Shown: positions 52,682 through 62,222 of the stretch, in pieces | How the letters are laid out: each line of letters opens with the position of its first letter | How positions within the stretch are numbered: the first letter of the stretch is position 1 | Assembly (NCBI GenBank): GCA_000940995.1 | Contig: CP005973.1 | Span: 186,001 to 250,000, forward strand | Source: Photobacterium gaetbulicola Gung47 | Lineage (GTDB): Bacteria > Pseudomonadota > Gammaproteobacteria > Enterobacterales > Vibrionaceae | DNA: 64,000 nt | Direction of reading: 5' to 3' | Made by a program: the position numbers and the translations under genes | The notes under the pieces: model-generated | Seen by the model: the letters and a program-made list of their open reading frames with translations, nothing else | Told to the model about the DNA's origin: nothing | Database searches by the model: none

Positions 52682-53521
52682 TTATAACCAATTGTGTTGT
52701 CCGAAAAATGGCAGAAGATCGTCGATGATCTGACTCTTATATTTCTGGCCATTGAAAAAGCCATGTCCCTTGCCTTGGAAAGGTACAACCTGGCACTTCC
52801 GCTGAAGTGAGGTCGCTTTCCGGCAGAAAGCCTCAGCCGTTGAGATGGCGACGGTTTTATCTTCCGTGCCGTGGTAAATAACGGTGGGCGGCAAGGATTG
52901 TGATAGATGGTGGTAGGGAGAAAGCGATATCAGCGGACTGCCAGTCCAAGCTTCCGTCCAATGGGTTGGTTGGTAGAGGTTTGGCTCTGGGGCCATGATG
53001 GTGACCGGGTTAAACAGGACTAGCAAAGCCGGGGTGAAACTCATATCGCCATAGTCAGGCAACACCGCAGTGGCCGCGGCAAGTTGTCCGCCGGCTGAGG
53101 CCCCCGCTGCACCGATTCTTTTTTTATCAATGTGAAAATGCTCGGCATTGCGATAGAGCCAGTTCATTGCACTTTTTGCATCAGCAACGGCTTCGGCTAC
53201 TCCAGTGTTGTGCCGGTTGCGAACCCGGTAATCAACCAGCATAGAGGCGATGCCCTTTTGTTGCAGTTGCTGGGCATAGTGAACGAACTGAGCGGGATTA
53301 CCCCCAGCCCAGCCGCCACCAAAAAAGAAAACAAGTGCAGGGGAAGGCGTTTCGCCTGTTACGGTGAAAAGCCAGCTTTTTAGCTCTATGCCATCAACAT
53401 GCTTGTAGCTGACCTGAATTGCCCCATTGATAGTTGGTGGGTATTTACTTGCATGCAGGTGCGATGAGTTCAACAATGCAAAGAGTAATACAGTAAAAAT
53501 GCTCAGCCGAGAAATGCTCAT
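52682..53521 (-). CDS. Exported alpha/beta-hydrolase (esterase)
   Basis: 279 residues with a signal peptide (SIFTVLLFALLNSSHLHA-SK). The oxyanion segment is FFFGGGWAGGN, the nucleophile is Ser142 in GASAGG (G-x-S-x-G), and the acid and histidine are in GTEDKTV and KGHGFF. This is a carbohydrate-esterase or hormone-sensitive-lipase-like hydrolase; deacetylation of a glycan is plausible. I chose the ATG at 53521, preceded by AGAGG, over one 57 bp upstream in the serine-hydrolase end. It follows the serine hydrolase gene by 13 bp in the same operon. Confidence 0.87.
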   Translation of the reverse strand: MSISRLSIFTVLLFALLNSSHLHASKYPPTINGAIQVSYKHVDGIELKSWLFTVTGETPSPALVFFFGGGWAGGNPAQFVHYAQQLQQKGIASMLVDYRVRNRHNTGVAEAVADAKSAMNWLYRNAEHFHIDKKRIGAAGASAGGQLAAATAVLPDYGDMSFTPALLVLFNPVTIMAPEPNLYQPTHWTEAWTGSPLISLSPYHHLSQSLPPTVIYHGTEDKTVAISTAEAFCRKATSLQRKCQVVPFQGKGHGFFNGQKYKSQIIDDLLPFFGQHNWL

Positions 53522-53534
53522 AACTGCCTCTAGA

Positions 53535-54722
53535 TTATTCTGCTGGTGGGATTGCTGGCAAAATGTATTCAGGTACAAATTGCAGCGGTACGCGCCGTTG
53601 TTGACCGGTATTGCTGCTAGTGACGGCGACGATAAGATCCAAGTCGGGGTTCACGAAAATAAACTGGCCACGAGCACCTCGCGCCGAAATGGTTGTTAGC
53701 TCTTGTCCGTTCAGGCGGAAGTTCTGGGTCCACCAGTAATAGCCGTAGTTGCCGTTTTGGGTTTTTGGGGTTGTCGCGTTGTGTAGCCATTTCCTGGTAA
53801 GTAACCGCTTACCATCAAACAGTCCTTCGTTTAGCACCAACATGCCGAACTTGATCATGTCGCGCGAAGTCATATGCAGTCCTGAGCTGGCTTTGGTCAG
53901 GCCACAGGCTGATTTTTCCCAATAGGCGTGTTCAATCTCCATCGGGGTAAAAAAGTGTTGTTCGGTAAAGGCGGCAAGATCTTTTCCCGTAGCGTTGAAG
54001 AGCACATGGTTGAGGATATCGGTATCGGCCCCCTGGTATTTAAAGTGCGCTCCCGGCTCAACATCGTCGCTTAATGAGAGATACAACTGGGCATGGTTGT
54101 CGACGGTGATCGGTAGTTGGTTTTCTGGACGGTTAGGTATTGAGATACCCGATTGCATGCTGAGCAAGTCATGCAGGGTAATTTCTTTGCTACCGCGGGC
54201 AAGGGGGGCTGTCTCTATATTGGGTAGGTATTTGATCGCGGGGTCGTCCACACTGTCGATAAAGCCAAGTTCAATAGCTTTACCGATGGCATTGGACAGC
54301 ATATTTTTGGTGATCGAAAACATGAAGTGTGGTTTATCTATTGCCCCGTCATACCAGTAATCTTCCGAGATGAGCTTGCCTTTGTGGTGAATCAGCAGGC
54401 TGTCTATTTGACCATAATGTCCGGCGGCGATACCTTGGCGCAGCTGGTTGATTAATTGGCTATCAAGCCCCGTATCATGGAGGTCGGCCGTCGCGATGCC
54501 GTCGCTGCGGGAGACGGGAGTGCGGTAGCTGCCGTTATTCTCCCGTGTTGATATGCCAGCGACTGTTGGCTGCTCGAACGTTGTCGAAACATGATTCAGG
54601 GTGACCACCTCATCACTGAGCCCGTCCTGGGCGCTAGCGGGCTCCGCCACGGTGAGTAACCCAGCGGCCAATACTGCATAGGCTCCGATTAATATTCGGA
54701 TCAGGTGTTGGCTAGGCTGCAT
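53535..54722 (-). CDS. Exported class C beta-lactamase-fold serine hydrolase
   Basis: 395 residues with a signal peptide (GAYAVLAAGLLTVAEPASA). The catalytic motif SITK (Ser136, Lys139) lies in FMFSITKNMLSNA; the Tyr motif is YQGADTDI and the third region GYYWWTQNF. The length and helix pattern match class C beta-lactamase-like esterases and peptidases (serine hydrolase family), not a true AmpC. It overlaps the 3' end of the RND pump gene by 11 bp, so it is translated with the pump. It may hydrolyse an ester or amide of a compound handled by the pump; this is inference. Confidence 0.87.
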   Translation of the reverse strand: MQPSQHLIRILIGAYAVLAAGLLTVAEPASAQDGLSDEVVTLNHVSTTFEQPTVAGISTRENNGSYRTPVSRSDGIATADLHDTGLDSQLINQLRQGIAAGHYGQIDSLLIHHKGKLISEDYWYDGAIDKPHFMFSITKNMLSNAIGKAIELGFIDSVDDPAIKYLPNIETAPLARGSKEITLHDLLSMQSGISIPNRPENQLPITVDNHAQLYLSLSDDVEPGAHFKYQGADTDILNHVLFNATGKDLAAFTEQHFFTPMEIEHAYWEKSACGLTKASSGLHMTSRDMIKFGMLVLNEGLFDGKRLLTRKWLHNATTPKTQNGNYGYYWWTQNFRLNGQELTTISARGARGQFIFVNPDLDLIVAVTSSNTGQQRRVPLQFVPEYILPAIPPAE

Positions 54723-57700
54723 GGGTAATGCTCTCCATGGCGGTGTCTTCCTGTTCTGTTTGCTGCGGCTCGGTGCCTATTTGAAAAAGCGCCTTTATAT
54801 CTTCAAGGGCATGGTATAAACACGGCAGTAGTACCAGGGTGATCAGGGTGGCAAACAGAATGCCGAACCCCAGTGATATCGCCATCGGGATCATCAACTG
54901 GGCCTGATTGGAGGTTTCCAAGATCATTGGTGCAAGGCCGCCAAAGGTCGTCAGGGTGGTCAGTATGATGGGTCTAAAACGCCGTGCACTGCCGTTGATA
55001 ATGGCCTCGAGAAGCGGCTTGCCTGCCTCGCGGTTACGGTTAACTTCAGTTACCAGGATCAGGCTGTCGTTGATCACCACCCCGCTAAGGGCAAGAATAC
55101 CTAGCAGGCTCACCACACTGAGGACATAGCCAAGCAGGACGTGGCCGAGCACTGCGCCAATCAAACCAAACGGGATAATGGTCATGATGATCAGAGGCTG
55201 GGTATAGCTCTTAAACGGGATCGCCAGCAGGCAGTACAGTGCCAGCATTACCAGCGCCCCGTTGACGGCCAAACTTTCCAGACTCTCTTTTTGTTCGGCT
55301 TGATCGCCCCGAAAACCAATATCCAGACCTGGATACTTTTCTTCCAGTACCGGCAGCACGTCACGACGCAAGGTTTGGGTCAGGGTCATGGCCTCCGACG
55401 AGGGGGTAATATCGGCACTGACGCTGATCCGTCGCTGCCCATCACGACGGTGAATTGCCGAAGCAGAATATTCTCGGTACACATCTGCGATTTGTGATAA
55501 CGGAAGAAACTGGTTGCCGACTTTGATCGGCAGTTGTTCAAGGTGATAAACACTGGCACGTTGCCAGTCGGGCAGTTGTACCTTGACGTCGACTTCATCG
55601 CTGCCGCGTTGTTGGCGGATCGCTCTTACACCACTGAAGGCATGGCGGATCTGGCGGATCAAGCTCTGCTCAGTCAGTCCCATACTCTTGCCTTCCGGGC
55701 GCAGGGCGAGGCGGATCTGTTGGCTACCTGACATAAAGCTGTTTTCAATATCCACGATGCCCGCATAGTTGCTGAGGATTTCACTGAGCTCCTCACTGGC
55801 CGCGCGCAGCGCATGATTGTTACGGTGGGTGAGCTCCAAGGTGACCCCGGCAACATCGGCTCCTGGGCCATTGCCGGTGGCGGAAAAACGCACCGCATTG
55901 GCCGCAGGTACCTCGCCCGTTAGCTGTCGCCACTGGGCTGATACCTGACGGGTGCTGAGCGCACGATTTTCGCCCGGCTGCAGGAAGATCCGCGTCATCA
56001 CCACATATTCGCCATCTCGGCTCCAGATCCGGCTCGAGATCCCTTTTGCCAGGACCTTGCCGCCGTTTTCCGCGACCACCTGTTTAGCGGCGTTTTCGAG
56101 TTGCCCTCGAACCATCTCGGCTTCTTCTGCGGAGCTGCCGACGGGCATAAAGGCACGGGCGACAGAAAACTCAGCCTCCACCCTTGGCATGGTAGTGAAG
56201 CCCATGTGGCCGCCCGAGATATAGGCAATGGCGCTGATCAACATGGCAAACCCCGTCGCGACCACGATATAGCGACCGGCGAGCAGGCGCTGCAGGGTCG
56301 GTTTGTAGATATGCCGAATGAACCACTGCAGGCCGCCGTCTACCTTGTGTTGCACCGCGTTAAAAGGTCGCGTCCAGCGTGGCGGTTGACGATAGTCTAT
56401 GTGGGCGACGTGTGCGGGGAGAATAAACAGCGCCTCAACCCATGAGATGATGAACACGGCCCCTACCACAAGGGGGATCACCTTAAAGGTCAGCCCTAGC
56501 GTACCGGGCAAAAACCAGATGGGGATGAAGGCAACGATATTTGTCAGGATACTGAAGGTGAGCGGGGTGGCGATATCCCTTGCACCTTCAATCGCGGCGT
56601 CGGTAAAGCGCATCCCCTGGCTCATTTTCTCATGGATGTTCTCCCCCGCGATGATGGCGTCATCGACCACGATTCCAAGGGCGATAATAAAGGCAAACAT
56701 GGAGATCATGTTGATCGAGACATCCATGCTCGGTAGGAACAACACAGCGCCCAGAAAGGCGGTTGGGATCCCCACCGTGACCCAGAAAGCCAGCCGCACA
56801 TCGAGAAACAGCGCCAGCACCAGCAATACTAGCAGCAGGCCGCTGAAGGCATTCTTCAGCAACAGCGACATGCGTTGCTGGTAGATAACCGCATCGTCAT
56901 CTACCACCTCCAGCGATATACCGGGCTGCAGGCTGGATTCAAGTTCCGGCATCAGGGCGTATACCGACTCGGAGATAGACACTGGGGTCTGATCGGCAAT
57001 GCGATAGATACGGATGCTGGCCGAGGGGTAGCCGTTATAGAAATTGCGGTTGTGTCGGTTGGAAAAGCCATCGCGAATGGTGGCGATATCTTCCAAATAT
57101 AGTTTGCTGCCCGTCGGGGTTTGCATAACGACAATATCGCTGAAATCTTTGGCCCAGCCGCGACTTTCGTCGATTTGCAACAGGATGTCACCGCCGGCGG
57201 TTTCTAGTCGGCCTCCCGACTGGTTGATGGCGTGGCGGCTGATGCTGTTGGCAATGTCATCGAGTCCTAGGCCATATTGTTGCAGGGTGAGGGTATCGAC
57301 CTGGATCTGGACCTCGTATTTGGAGAACCCGCCGATCTCGACTTGGGTGAGTCCTGGCGAGCTCAATAGGATGTTGCGGATCTCGGTGCTGGTTTCCTTT
57401 AGGGCGATGAGATCGACATCGCCGTACAGAACCAACTCGAAGGATTGATCGCGGGTTTCATTGCGAAAGATCCGTGGCTTTTCAGCCCCTGCCGGTAAGG
57501 GGGCGCGGTTGACGGCGCTCTCGACTTCACGCAGAACCCGGTCGGCATCGACGCCGTTCATCAGCTCGGCGGTGATATTGGTTCCCGCTGAGTTCGCCCA
57601 GCCGTGGATCTCCTTGATCCCCTCGATACCGTTTATCGCGTTTTCGATCGGTAGGGTGACTCCCTGCTCCATCTCTGCCGGTGTGGAGCCGGGATAATGC

Positions 57701-57858
57701 ACCCAGATCCGGATTGAGTTGTGCTGATAGTTGGGGTAGACCTCTTTTTTGATCTGCCAAGCCATCAACAGGCCGCCAATGATAAAGAACAGCATCAGCA
57801 GGTTGGGGGTGACGCCATTGCCCGCCATCCAGGCGATGGCTCCGCGACGGTTTTTCAT
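54712..57858 (-). CDS. RND efflux pump inner-membrane protein
   Basis: 1048 residues, 12 membrane helices and two large periplasmic loops, the HAE-type pump that exports compounds using the proton gradient. Helix 4 has the proton-relay pair Asp-Asp in FIIALGIVVDDAIIAGEN. Other marks are HYPGSTPAEMEQGVTLPIEN at the start of the porter domain, the TM helix LLVLLVLALFLDVRLAFWVT and the GDQAEQKESL region. It overlaps the adaptor gene by one base. Substrate unknown; the divergence from AcrB suggests a CusA/MdtB-like or heavy/organic substrate group, without proof. Confidence 0.92.
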   Translation of the reverse strand: MKNRRGAIAWMAGNGVTPNLLMLFFIIGGLLMAWQIKKEVYPNYQHNSIRIWVHYPGSTPAEMEQGVTLPIENAINGIEGIKEIHGWANSAGTNITAELMNGVDADRVLREVESAVNRAPLPAGAEKPRIFRNETRDQSFELVLYGDVDLIALKETSTEIRNILLSSPGLTQVEIGGFSKYEVQIQVDTLTLQQYGLGLDDIANSISRHAINQSGGRLETAGGDILLQIDESRGWAKDFSDIVVMQTPTGSKLYLEDIATIRDGFSNRHNRNFYNGYPSASIRIYRIADQTPVSISESVYALMPELESSLQPGISLEVVDDDAVIYQQRMSLLLKNAFSGLLLVLLVLALFLDVRLAFWVTVGIPTAFLGAVLFLPSMDVSINMISMFAFIIALGIVVDDAIIAGENIHEKMSQGMRFTDAAIEGARDIATPLTFSILTNIVAFIPIWFLPGTLGLTFKVIPLVVGAVFIISWVEALFILPAHVAHIDYRQPPRWTRPFNAVQHKVDGGLQWFIRHIYKPTLQRLLAGRYIVVATGFAMLISAIAYISGGHMGFTTMPRVEAEFSVARAFMPVGSSAEEAEMVRGQLENAAKQVVAENGGKVLAKGISSRIWSRDGEYVVMTRIFLQPGENRALSTRQVSAQWRQLTGEVPAANAVRFSATGNGPGADVAGVTLELTHRNNHALRAASEELSEILSNYAGIVDIENSFMSGSQQIRLALRPEGKSMGLTEQSLIRQIRHAFSGVRAIRQQRGSDEVDVKVQLPDWQRASVYHLEQLPIKVGNQFLPLSQIADVYREYSASAIHRRDGQRRISVSADITPSSEAMTLTQTLRRDVLPVLEEKYPGLDIGFRGDQAEQKESLESLAVNGALVMLALYCLLAIPFKSYTQPLIIMTIIPFGLIGAVLGHVLLGYVLSVVSLLGILALSGVVINDSLILVTEVNRNREAGKPLLEAIINGSARRFRPIILTTLTTFGGLAPMILETSNQAQLMIPMAISLGFGILFATLITLVLLPCLYHALEDIKALFQIGTEPQQTEQEDTAMESITHAA

Positions 57859-59159
57859 CAGCTTGGCTCTCCTTGCTTGCCTACCTCGTGCTGGGTAGCC
57901 GGTGTGCTGTCGGCAGTTGACAGGTCAAATTCGAGCGGGACTTGCCTAACATCCAGGCTGATCCCTTCAACAGCGCCCGGTAACGGGGTAGTGATCAGCT
58001 GATCGCCGCTATCAAGCCCCTCATCAATTAGCACATAATCCTGGGTACGAAAGGTAACTGAAACTGGCTGGGCGACAAGGGTGCCGTCTTCTGCCATCAG
58101 CCAGACAAATTTTTCCTGTTGCAGGTGGCGCCGGGCTATCCGTGCGACGTTGTCGAATGGGTTGGTGTCGATCTCTGCTTGTAAAAAGGCGTTAAGCAGC
58201 ACCTTTGGCTTGCCGCTGTTTTGTGGTTGCATTGCCAGCGGGTCTTGGATTTCAACCAGCAGGTTGGCCAGCTTAACCTTGTTGTCGAGGGTCGGTAGCA
58301 GGCTGACCACACACCCCTGACGGCTTGCTCGCCCCCCCCATTCATGAGGATTGCGAATGGTGACGGCAGAGCCGATGCATTGTCCTTGTGAGTCTGCTGC
58401 GCGGCCATTGTCGGGTACGGTGATCCATTGCAGCTGGTGGGCCGGGACACTGACCCGCAGCCAGAAGGTATCGGTGGCCACCAGTTCGGCGATCGATGAG
58501 TTATCTCGAAGCAAACTGCCTTTGGCGACATCCAACGAGACGATTTGCGCATCAAACGGTGCGGTAATGTGAGTACGTTCATAATTGAGTTCTGCGCGCT
58601 GCAGAGCGGCTTGACTGCGGGCGATATCGGCTTCGATTTGAGCCAAATGAGGGCCGCGCAGCACCAAATCAAGGTCGTCATCGGCCAATGACTGCCCTGA
58701 GAGTGCATATTCCAATTCGGCTGCCCGGCGGCGGCCATACTCGACCTGATACAGTGCTTGGTGGCGTGCCAGGGTTGCCTGCGCCTCTTTTACGGCCAGG
58801 GCATGGTCGCGAAGGTCAATATTCAGTAGGGTTTCACCGGCTTTGACATAGCCGCCGGGCACCAGATCTTCAGCCATGTTGGTGACCAGGCCGCGTAGTT
58901 GCGAGCGGAGGCTGATCGTCCGCTTTGGCTCGACCGAGCCTTGAACGACGATCTGCGGGATGTCACGGCTAAGCCTGATAGGTTCGACATCAACAGTACG
59001 GCTTGGCGGCTGACCTGGCCGTGATGGGCGGTGAGGCTTGCCTTGCATAAACTGATGACTGGCATAGAGCCCGCCGGCGATGATCAGGCAGGGCAGTAAC
59101 AGTTTGAGTGCTGTCGCCAGTTTTGTTCGGGATGTTGATGTTTGCGTTGGGCTGGTCAT
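57858..59159 (-). CDS. RND efflux periplasmic adaptor (membrane fusion protein)
   Basis: 433 residues. One N-terminal membrane anchor (ALKLLLPCLIIAGGLYASHQ) is followed by the usual lipoyl/hairpin/barrel order: VQGSVEPKRTISLRSQLRGLV, LINIDLRDH-like strand, coiled hairpin, then HITAPFDAQIVSLDVAKG. It connects the pump to the outer-membrane channel. It starts 2 bp after the channel gene ends and its stop overlaps the pump start by one base. Confidence 0.9.
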   Translation of the reverse strand: MTSPTQTSTSRTKLATALKLLLPCLIIAGGLYASHQFMQGKPHRPSRPGQPPSRTVDVEPIRLSRDIPQIVVQGSVEPKRTISLRSQLRGLVTNMAEDLVPGGYVKAGETLLNIDLRDHALAVKEAQATLARHQALYQVEYGRRRAAELEYALSGQSLADDDLDLVLRGPHLAQIEADIARSQAALQRAELNYERTHITAPFDAQIVSLDVAKGSLLRDNSSIAELVATDTFWLRVSVPAHQLQWITVPDNGRAADSQGQCIGSAVTIRNPHEWGGRASRQGCVVSLLPTLDNKVKLANLLVEIQDPLAMQPQNSGKPKVLLNAFLQAEIDTNPFDNVARIARRHLQQEKFVWLMAEDGTLVAQPVSVTFRTQDYVLIDEGLDSGDQLITTPLPGAVEGISLDVRQVPLEFDLSTADSTPATQHEVGKQGEPS

Positions 59160-59161
59160 GT

Positions 59162-60583
59162 TCAGGATTCCGTCCTGTATGGCAATGTGATTTCCCCATT
59201 GTCAGACACTGCAATGAGGCCGCCTCCTAATGACTGATAGGTGGCGATACGGCGTAGGAAAAGTTGGCGCTGCGCCCTGAGTGTCTGCTGCTGGAGGGTA
59301 AACAGCTTCTCTTGGGCATTGAGTACATCCAAGTACCCCTGCATTCCACGGCTGTAGCGAATTGATTCTACATCGAGGATGTTGTTGGCCTGTCGGGTTT
59401 GACGGCGCAATGAGTCGAGTTGTTCTTGCTGGCTCAGTTCACTAAGAATGTTGGTTTCTACCTCTTCAATAGCACTGAGTACTCCTTGGGTATAGTTATA
59501 GAAGGCCTGCGTAGAGGATGCTTCGGCGACCTTTTGTTCGGCTTCCAGTTTCCCGGCATTAAACAGTGGGATATTGAGCTGAGCGCCAAGATTGAGCTGC
59601 CAAAGTTCAAATGCATTAGACCAGTCACTGCTCGCGGCGGAGCTGGTGATGGATATGTTTGGTAGCCGAGCCGCAGCAGCAGCAGAAACATCTTGCTGGC
59701 TCGACGCGTATTGATACCAGAGAGCCCTTACATCAGGTCTTTTCTCTAGCAGCGCGGCAGGAAGGCCGGTATCAGGCAGCGGTGGCAAAGCCGGGAATGA
59801 TGAGTATGCCCAATCGACAGCGGCCGTTGGCGAGCGTCCGAGCAAGACATTCATCTGTCTTTCGATGATCTGCAAATTCTTACGGGCTTGTTTCTCTTGC
59901 GCTTCCAAGTTCTCTAAGAGCTGCTCCTGGCGCCATAAGGCACTAATACTGCCTTGGCCGGTGCGGTAACGGTGGCCGGTGATCTCGGCGATAATTTTGG
60001 TATTGCTAATTTGTTTTTCGAGTATGGCCAGAGATTGGTGTTGTTCAATCAGTTGATACCAGCGCCTCGCGATGTCCCCGGCAAGGGTTTGCGCGGCAGC
60101 CTGCAACTGCTCTTCACTGGCCAAGAAGCTGAAATAGGCCGCAGATGCCCTGGCGTGGTTCTTGCCCCATAAGTCGAGCTCCCAGCTGGCGTTTAGCCTC
60201 AGATTTTCCGTTGTTTCTTGTGTGATATCGCCGTTGATGGAGCCCCTTTCTCGGCGGACATTGCTGCCAGCCACACCGTTTACCGTAGGGTAGCGGCTGG
60301 CGTTTCTGACATCGGCCGTGGCAGCCGCCCTCTGTACGCGGGCGACACTCGATTGCAGGCTGAAGTTTGATTTAAGTGCTGTGCTGACAAGCTGATCGAG
60401 CTGAGCATCGTTAAATTCTTTCCACCAGAATTCATCCGATTCCATGTTACCGGATATGCTAAAGGAAGGAGCAATAGCAGATGCTATATCGGTGTGTTCC
60501 TGAGGCGTTTGAACACAGCCGTTTAACAGCAACGCTATTGTCGAGGTGCGGAGAAATAGTATTGCTCGTGAACTTGAAGGCAT
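59162..60583 (-). CDS. Outer-membrane efflux channel (NodT/TolC family lipoprotein)
   Basis: 473 residues. A lipobox LLNGC (Cys23) makes it a lipoprotein. The rest is the TolC-like double repeat, with EFNDAQLDQLVSTALKSNFSLQ in the first half, RYRTGQGSISALWRQEQLLE, and WAYSSFPALPPLPDTGLPAALLEKRPDV, typical of the NodT family. It is the first gene of the six-gene minus-strand operon of efflux trio, serine hydrolase, esterase and DUF3604 protein. Confidence 0.92.
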   Translation of the reverse strand: MPSSSRAILFLRTSTIALLLNGCVQTPQEHTDIASAIAPSFSISGNMESDEFWWKEFNDAQLDQLVSTALKSNFSLQSSVARVQRAAATADVRNASRYPTVNGVAGSNVRRERGSINGDITQETTENLRLNASWELDLWGKNHARASAAYFSFLASEEQLQAAAQTLAGDIARRWYQLIEQHQSLAILEKQISNTKIIAEITGHRYRTGQGSISALWRQEQLLENLEAQEKQARKNLQIIERQMNVLLGRSPTAAVDWAYSSFPALPPLPDTGLPAALLEKRPDVRALWYQYASSQQDVSAAAAARLPNISITSSAASSDWSNAFELWQLNLGAQLNIPLFNAGKLEAEQKVAEASSTQAFYNYTQGVLSAIEEVETNILSELSQQEQLDSLRRQTRQANNILDVESIRYSRGMQGYLDVLNAQEKLFTLQQQTLRAQRQLFLRRIATYQSLGGGLIAVSDNGEITLPYRTES

Positions 60584-60677
60584 GATCAGGCTCCCACAAA
60601 CCTTATCGGGTGGTTATTAGGTATTAAATATTGTTGGATACCGCTAATAATCCATTAGGCGGCACAGTATCGCTTTA

Positions 60678-62171
60678 TTAGTTCATTCGCTGGTTAAATT
60701 CTTTTACATTTACTCTTTCACCATCGCTAAAACCATTATTGCGGTTGGTTGGTTTGTGGCTCAATTTATTTATTGGCAAGGTTGCTTCCCAGGCATCAAA
60801 TTTATCTTTTAGCGCTTGGGCAATATTAGGCTCATCGATGACACGGTCATGCCATTCACCAGGGTCATTAGCCATATCGAATAGCTGAATTGTTGCCGGG
60901 CCATTGTCATCATTGACGGTGAGCTTCCAGTTTCCATCGCGGATGGCGTAGTCATTGTCCCGGCGCCAGTATAGGGTTTGGTGTGGTTCACCATCTTTTT
61001 CTCCCAATAAATAAGGGAAAAGGTCAACGCCATCAAAGGGGATTGCTGCAGCAGTAGTTGTTTCTATTTCATTAATGCCAAAACGGGCGGCAATGGTCGG
61101 GAATATATCTAGCGAGCTAACCATAGGCTCATATTTCATTCCCGGTTTTATCTGGGCAGGGTAATGAATAATAAATGGAACACGGATACCGCCTTCATAA
61201 GTATCCCCTTTAAAACCATTAAATGGCCCAGGGCTAGACATGGTTGTTTCCCCCCGCTTTTTCTTCCGAGGTTCTTCAAAACCCTGTCCGGAAGGCGTGC
61301 CGTTATCACTCATGAAAAAGACCAGCGTGTCTTTATCAAGCTGGTGGGATTTCAGGGTATCCATGATAGCGCCAATGCCGTCATCCAAGACTAATGTTTG
61401 TGCGGCGAAGAAACGCCGCTCTTCATGGTGGACGTCGAGATGGTCCAATCGCTCTATATACCCATCCGGTACCTGCCATGGGTGGTGAACGGCAAAATGG
61501 GCGACGTGCAGGAAGAACGGCTTGTCAGCATTGTTTTCAATAAACGCCACGGCTTCGTCGGTAAATAGCTCGGTCAGGTAGCCATTGCTTTCTTGGATGG
61601 GCGGCTCTGTTGCCGTGTTGCGATAAAGCGGGGATAACCAGGGCTTGCCCCCTTCCACGGCATCAGAAAACATGTAGTTGTGCGAGCCGCCATGGAAACC
61701 ATAGAAGAAGTCCGCCCCACGTTCATTCGGCCTGCCGGTGGGCTCGCCCATGTGCCATTTACCGATGACGCCGGTGGTGTAACCCAAGTCCTGCATCATT
61801 TCCATCATCAGAGGCTGACTGCGCGGAATATGGTTTTGGGCAAAGTTGCCATAAATGCCGAAACGCTGCTGGTATACCCCTGTCAGCAAACCGGCCCGGG
61901 ACGGGCCGCATACTGAAGCGCTGACATAAGCTTGCGGAAAATGGACACCACCTGCGGCCAACGCATCAATATTGGGGGTGTGGATATCATCGAAGCCATG
62001 GTAGCCGACATCTCCCCAGCCCTGATCGTCGGTATAGATAACAATGATATTTGGCTGGCTTGCCAAGTTGTCCCGAGGCGGTTCGATCTCCTGGGCATTC
62101 ACGGTGGAGCCAGAATAGAGTAAGCCAGCAATCGCAAAAGCTAATGAGGATTTTTTTCCTTTTCCAAACAT
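60678..62171 (-). CDS. Exported sulfatase, S1 family, Cys type
   Basis: 497 residues from the ATG at 62171, which has AAGG at good spacing; an ATG 12 bp upstream lacks one. Signal peptide (SLAFAIAGLLYSGSTVNA-QE). The metal site is IIVIYTDDQGWGDVGYHG, and the active-site motif SVCGPSRAGLLTG has Cys88 for formylglycine. YTTGVIGKWHMG, VAHFAVHHPWQVP and FMSDNGTPSGQG complete the catalytic shell. It differs strongly from the two paralogues at 24181 and 41614, so it should hit another sulfate position. It lies downstream of the maturase gene on the same strand. Confidence 0.92.
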   Translation of the reverse strand: MFGKGKKSSLAFAIAGLLYSGSTVNAQEIEPPRDNLASQPNIIVIYTDDQGWGDVGYHGFDDIHTPNIDALAAGGVHFPQAYVSASVCGPSRAGLLTGVYQQRFGIYGNFAQNHIPRSQPLMMEMMQDLGYTTGVIGKWHMGEPTGRPNERGADFFYGFHGGSHNYMFSDAVEGGKPWLSPLYRNTATEPPIQESNGYLTELFTDEAVAFIENNADKPFFLHVAHFAVHHPWQVPDGYIERLDHLDVHHEERRFFAAQTLVLDDGIGAIMDTLKSHQLDKDTLVFFMSDNGTPSGQGFEEPRKKKRGETTMSSPGPFNGFKGDTYEGGIRVPFIIHYPAQIKPGMKYEPMVSSLDIFPTIAARFGINEIETTTAAAIPFDGVDLFPYLLGEKDGEPHQTLYWRRDNDYAIRDGNWKLTVNDDNGPATIQLFDMANDPGEWHDRVIDEPNIAQALKDKFDAWEATLPINKLSHKPTNRNNGFSDGERVNVKEFNQRMN

Positions 62172-62222
62172 AGTGACCTTCATTGAATACTGCCCCGTTT
62201 ACTTAATTTTTCGTTGAGTAAC

